64,000 nt of DNA from Eutreptiella sp. 'Long Island Sound 2002' (taxonomy: Eukaryota > Euglenozoa > Euglenophyceae > Eutreptiales > Eutreptiaceae), in NCBI GenBank assembly GCA_964036045.1, contig OZ038402.1, forward strand, positions 9,316,971 to 9,380,970. The letters are read 5' to 3'. The notes beneath the pieces were generated by a model. It searched no databases. It had not been told where the DNA came from and worked only from the letters and a program-made list of their open reading frames with translations. The stretch's first letter is position 1. The number at the start of each line of letters is the position of its first letter. The translations under genes were made by a program, and so were the position numbers. Shown one piece after another: positions 59,640 to 64,000 of this stretch.

Positions 59640-62600
59640 GCGGTTTCTACGCGCGCGCGTCCCGGGGGATCGGGCTTGGCGCAGCGGTTTGTACGCGCGC
59701 GCGTCCCGCGGGACTGGGCTTGGCGCAGCGGTTTGTACGCGCGCGCGTCCCGGGGGATTGGGCTTGGTGCAGTGGCTTGTACGCGCGCCCGTCCCGGGGG
59801 ATCGGGCTTGGCGCAGCGGTTGGTACGCGCGCGCGTACCGGGGGATTGGGCTTGGCGCAGCGGTTGGTACGCGCGCGCGTCCCGGGGGATTGGGCTTGGC
59901 GCAGCGGTTTGTACGCGCGCGCGTCCCGGGGGATTGGGCTTGGCGCAGCGGTTTGTACGCGCGCGCGTCCCGGGGGATGGGGCTTGGCGCAGCGGTTTGT
60001 ACGCGCGCGCATCCCGGGGGATTGGGCTGGGCGCAGCGGTTTGTACGCGCGCGCGCCCGGGAAATTGCGCTTGGCGCAGCGGTTTTTACGGGCGCGCGTC
60101 CCGGGGGATGGGGCTTGGCGCAGCGGTTTGTACGCGCGCGCGTCCCGGGGGATTGGGCTTGGCGCAGTGGTTTGTACGCGCGCGCGTCCCGGGGGATCGG
60201 GCTTGGCGCAGCGGTTGGTACGCGCGTGCGTCCCGGGGGATTGGGCTTGGCGCAGCGGTTTGTACGCGCGCGCGTCCCGGGGGATTGGGATTGGCGCAGC
60301 GGTTTGTACGCGCGCGCGTCCCGGGGGATCGGGCTTGGCGCAGCGGTTTGTACGCGCGCGCGTCCCGGGGGATTGGGCTTGGCGCAGCGGTTTGTACGCG
60401 CGCGCGTCCCGGGGGATTGGGCTTGGCGCAGCGGTTTGTACGCGCGCGCGTCCCGGGGGATGGGGCTTGGCGCTGCGGTTTGTACGCGCGCGCATCCCGG
60501 GGGATTGGGCTTGGCACAGCGGTTTTTACGGGCGCGCGTCCCGGGGGACGGGGCTTGGCGCAGCGGTTTGTACGCGCGCGCGTCCCGGGGGATCGGGCTT
60601 GGCGCAGCGGTTTGTACGCGCGCGCGTCCCGGGGGATTGGGCTTGGCGCAGCGGTTTTTACGCGCGCGCGTCCCGGGGGATTGGGCTTGGCGCAGCGGTT
60701 TGTACGCGCGCGCATCCCGGGGGATTGGGCTTGGCGCAGCGGTTTGTACGCGCGCGCACCCCGGGGGATCGGGCTTGGCGCAGCGGTTTGTACGCGCGCG
60801 CGTCCCGGAGGATTGGGCTTGGCGCAACGGTTTGTACGCGCGCGCGTCCCGGGGGATCGGGCTTGGCGCAGCGGTTTGTACGCGCACGCGTCCCGGGGGA
60901 TTGGGCTTGGCGCAGCGGTTTGTACGCGCGCGCTTCCCGGGGGATTGGGCTTGGCGCAGCGGTTTGTACGCGCGCGCATCCCGGGGGATGGGGCTTGGCG
61001 CAGCGGTTTGTACGCGCGCGCGCCCGGGAAATTGCGCTTGGCGCAGCGGTTTGTACGGGCGCGCGTCCCGGGGGATGGGGCTTGGCGCAGCGGTTTGTAC
61101 GTGCGCGCGTCCCGGGGGATTGGGCTTGGCGCAGTGGCTTGTACGCGCGCGCGTCCCGGGGGATCGGGCTTGGCGCTGCGGTTGGTACGCGCGCGCGTCC
61201 CGGGGGATTGGGCTTGGCGCAGCGGTTTGTACGCGCGCGCGTCCCGGGGGATTGGGCTTGGCGCAGCGGTTTGTACGCGCGCGCGTCCCGGGGGATTGGG
61301 CTTGGCGCAGCGGTTTGTACGCGCGCGCGTCCCGGGGGATGGGGCTTGGCGCAGCGGTTTGTACGCGCGCGCATCCCGGGGGATTGGGCTGGGCGCAGCG
61401 GTTTGTACGCGCGCGCGCCCGGGAAATTGCGCTTGGCGCAGCGGCTTTTACGGGCGCGCGTCCCGGGGGATGGGGCTTGGCGCATCGGTTTGTACGCGCG
61501 CGCGTCCCGGGGGATTGGGCTTGGCGCAGTGGTTTGTACGCGCGCGCGTCCCGGGGGATCGGGCTTGGCGCAGCGGTTGGTACGCGCGTGCGTCCCGGGG
61601 GATTGGGCTTGGCGCAGCGGTTTGTACGCGCGCGCGTCCCGGGGGAATGGGCTTGGCGCAGCGGTTTGTACGCGCGCGCGTCCCGGGGGATCGGGCTTGG
61701 CGCAGCGGTTTGTACGCGCGCGCGTCCCGGGGGATTGGGCTTGGCGCAGCGGTTTGTACGCGCGCGCGTCCCGGGGGATTGGGCTTGGCGCAGCGGTTTG
61801 TACGCGCGCGCGTCCCGGGGGATGGGGCTTGGCGCAGCGGTTTGTACGCGCGCGCATCCCGGGGGATTGGGCTTGGCGCAGCGGTTTGTACGCGCGCGCG
61901 CCCGGGAAATTGCGATTGGCACAGCGGTTTTTACGGGCGCGCGTCCCGGGGGATGGGGCTTGGCGCAGCGGTTTGTACGCGCGCGCGTCCCGGGGGATCG
62001 GGCTTGGCGCAGCGGTTTGTACGCGCGCGCGTCCCGGGGGATTGGGCTTGGCGCAGCGGTTTGTACGCGCGCGCGTCCCGGGGGATTGGGCTTGGCGCAG
62101 CGGTTTGTACGCGCGCGCATCCCGGGGGATTGGGCTTGGCGCAGCGGTTTCTACGCGCGCGCGTCCCGGGGGATCGGGCTTGGCGCAGCGGTTTGTACGC
62201 GCGCGCACTCCGGGGGATTGGGCTTGGCGCAGCGGTTTGTACGCGTGCGCATCCCGGGGGATGGGGGTTGGCGCAGCGGTTTGTACGCGCGCGCGTCCCG
62301 GGGGATGGGGCTTGGCGCAGCGGTTTGTACGCGCGCGCGTCCCGGGGGATTGGGCTTGGCGCAGCGGTTGGTACGCGCGCGCGTCCCGGGGGATTGGGCT
62401 TGGCGCAGCGGTTTGTACGCGCGCGCGTCCCGGGGGATTGGGCTTGGCGCAGCGGTTTGTACGCGCGCGCGTCCCGGGGGATGGGGCTTGGCGCAGCGGT
62501 TTGTACGCGCCCGCATCCCGGGGGATTGGGCTGGGCGCAGCGGTTTGTACGCGCGCGCGCCCGGGAAATTGCGCTTGGCGCAGCGGTTTTTACGGGCGCG

Positions 62601-64000
62601 CGTCCCGGGGGATGGGGCTTGGCGCAGCGGTTTGTACGTGCGCGCGTCCCGGGGGATTGGGCTTGGCGCAGTGGTTTGTACGCGCGCGCGTCCCGGGGGA
62701 TCGGGCTTGGCGCAGCGGTTGGTACGCGCGTGCGTCCCGGGGGATTGGGCTTGGCGCAGCGGTTTGTACGCGCGCGCGTCCCGGGGGATTGGGATTGGCG
62801 CAGCGGTTTGTACGCGCGCGCGTCCCGGGGGATCGGGCTTGGCGCAGCGGTTTGTACGCGCGCGCGTCCCGGGGGATTGGGCTTGGCGCAGCGGTTTGTA
62901 CGCGCGCGCGTCCCGGGGGATTGGGCTTGGCGCAGCGGTTTGTACGCGCGCGCGTCCCGGGGGATGGGGCTTGGCGCAGCGGTTTGTACGCGCGCGCATC
63001 CCGGGGGATTGGGCTTGGCACAGCGGTTTTTACGGGCGCGCGTCCCGGGGGACGGGGCTTGGCGCAGCGGTTTGTACGCGCGCGCGTCCCGGGGGATCGG
63101 GCTTGGCGCAGCGGTTTGTACGCGCGCGCGTCCCGGGGGATTGGGCTTGGCGCAGCGGTTTGTACGCGCGCGCGTCCCGCGGGACTGGGCTTGGCGCAGC
63201 GGTTTGTACGCGCGCGCGTCCCGGGGGATTGGGCTTGGCGCAGTGGCTTGTACGCGCGCGCGTCCCGGGGGATCGGGCTTGGCGCAGCGGTTGGTACGCG
63301 CGCGCGTACCGGGGGATTGGGTTTGGCGCAGCGGTTTGTACGCGCGCGCGTCCCGGGGGATTGGGCTTGGCGCAGCGGTTTGTACGCGCGCGCGTCCCGG
63401 GGGATCGGGCTTGGCGCAGCGGTTTGTACGCGCGCGCGTCCCGGGGGATGGGGCTTGGCGCAGCGGTTTGTACGCGCGCGCTTCCCGGGGGATTGGGCTT
63501 GGCGCAGCGGTTTGTACGCGCGCGCATCCCGGGGGATTGGGCTTGGCGCAGCGGTTTGTACGCGCGCGCGCCCGGGAAATTGCGCTTGGCGCAGCGGTTT
63601 GTACGGGCGCGCGTCCCGGGGGATGGGGCTTGGCGCAGCGGTTTGTACGCGCGCGCGTCCCGGGGGATTGGGCTTGGCGCAGTGGCTTGTACGCGCGCGC
63701 GTCCCGGGGGATCGGGCTTGGCGCTGCGGTTGGTACGCGCGCGCGTCCCGGGGGATTGGGCTTGGCGCAGCGGTTTGTACGCGCGCGCGTCCCGGGGGAT
63801 TGGGCTTGGCGCAGCGGTTTGTACGCGCGCGCGTCCCGGGGGATTGGGCTTGGCGCAGCGGTTTGTACGCGCGCGCGTCCCGGGGGATGGGGCTTGGCGC
63901 AGCGGTTTGTACGCGCGCGCATCCCGGGGGATTGGGCTGGGCGCAGCGGTTTGTACGCGCGCGCGCCCGGGAAATTGCGCTTGGCGCAGCGGCTTTTACG
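59640..64000 (+). repeat. Large block repeat with 2504-bp offset, continuing past the window
   Basis: Rare variants recur 2504 bp apart: CTACGCG at 59647 and 62151, GGGATTGGC at 60287 and 62791, and GGCACAGCGG before TTTTTACGGG at 60513 and 63017. Farther along the offset becomes 2548 bp (one unit more): GCTGCGGTTGG at 61175 and 63723, and GGCTTTTACG at 61443 and 63991. The repeat is still in progress at the last base. Confidence 0.8.

Larger units (their letters stand above)
15391..64000 (+). repeat. 44-bp GC-rich satellite, right array
   Basis: About 48.6 kb (roughly 1,100 units) has the same unit, orientation and phase as the left array; the first unit after the element completes the unit cut at 10066. 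No non-satellite interruption was found. Common variants: TTAGGCTTGG and GTAGCGG (plus-strand stops), GTCACGGG, TTTCTAC and TTTTTACGGG (minus-strand stops), GCGCAACGG, CGGTTGGTAC, CCCGCGGGACTGG and CCCGGGAAATTGCGC. The composition changes along the array: GCGCACATCCAGG and CCGGGTGATCGG units occur only in the left part (up to about 38 and 33 kb), while GCAGTGGCTTGTAC and GGCTGGGCGCAG units occur only beyond about 40 and 45 kb. The array runs past the window end in mid-unit. No gene is supported. Confidence 0.97.

Noticed and set aside
15391-64000. Open frames up to about 2,100 residues in the right array
   Set aside because: Same reason: the 44-residue cycle appears in all three plus frames and another in all minus frames. 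Overlapping frames cannot all be genes and none stands out.
1-64000. CRISPR array
   Set aside because: The 44-bp units are contiguous with no unique spacers, and the window is eukaryotic in character.
1-64000. Telomeric or subtelomeric repeat
   Set aside because: No TTAGGG, TTTAGGG or similar short G-rich telomere motif runs were seen. The unit length and CG tract do not match known telomere repeats. A subtelomeric location cannot be excluded.

Overview
This window is eukaryotic repetitive DNA. About 58.7 kb of the 64 kb is one GC-rich satellite with a 44-bp unit, all copies in one orientation. It is interrupted once, at 10067-15390, by a 5,324-bp retrotransposon that carries a tyrosine recombinase. 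No cellular gene, tRNA, rRNA, CRISPR array or telomere repeat could be supported. Host identity is inference: the long homogeneous GC-rich satellite and the type of retroelement suggest a GC-rich protist or alga (for example a dinoflagellate, green alga or haptophyte), but nothing here settles it.

Layout. Positions 1-10066 are the left satellite array and 15391-64000 the right array; both run off the window. The unit (a consensus copy is 801-844) has an ATTGGGCTTGG block, a GCGCAGCGG block, TTTGTA, (CG)5 and TCCCGGGGG. It is about 73% GC with eight CpGs per 44 bp. Variant units recur in ordered blocks, giving nested duplications at many scales (88, 220, 264, 527, 570, 616, 1404, 2067, 1933, 2504 and 4130 bp). 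Some variants are confined to one part of the right array, with a change near 38-40 kb.

The retrotransposon lies on the minus strand. From its 5' end (15390) it reads: 115-bp terminal repeat A1, short leader, gag-like ORF with a C-terminal Cys/His knuckle, tyrosine recombinase (YR), reverse transcriptase plus RNase H, short 3' noncoding region, then B1 (92 bp), A2 (115 bp), a 65-bp spacer and B2 (92 bp). A1...B1-A2-B2 is the split-direct-repeat architecture of PAT/Ngaro-type YR retrotransposons. A1/A2 and B1/B2 look identical by eye, there is no target-site duplication, and the flanks rejoin into a perfect satellite unit, as expected for recombinase-mediated insertion of a circular DNA intermediate.

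Two features of its coding are unusual. Gag and YR are in the same frame, separated by a single UGA with no ATG at the start of YR, which suggests readthrough. The reverse transcriptase is split between two frames, most likely at a run of 16 G (minus strand), which could be a mutation, a sequencing error or a programmed shift. The long open frames across the satellite on both strands are a by-product of a unit with no stop codon in any frame and are not annotated as genes.
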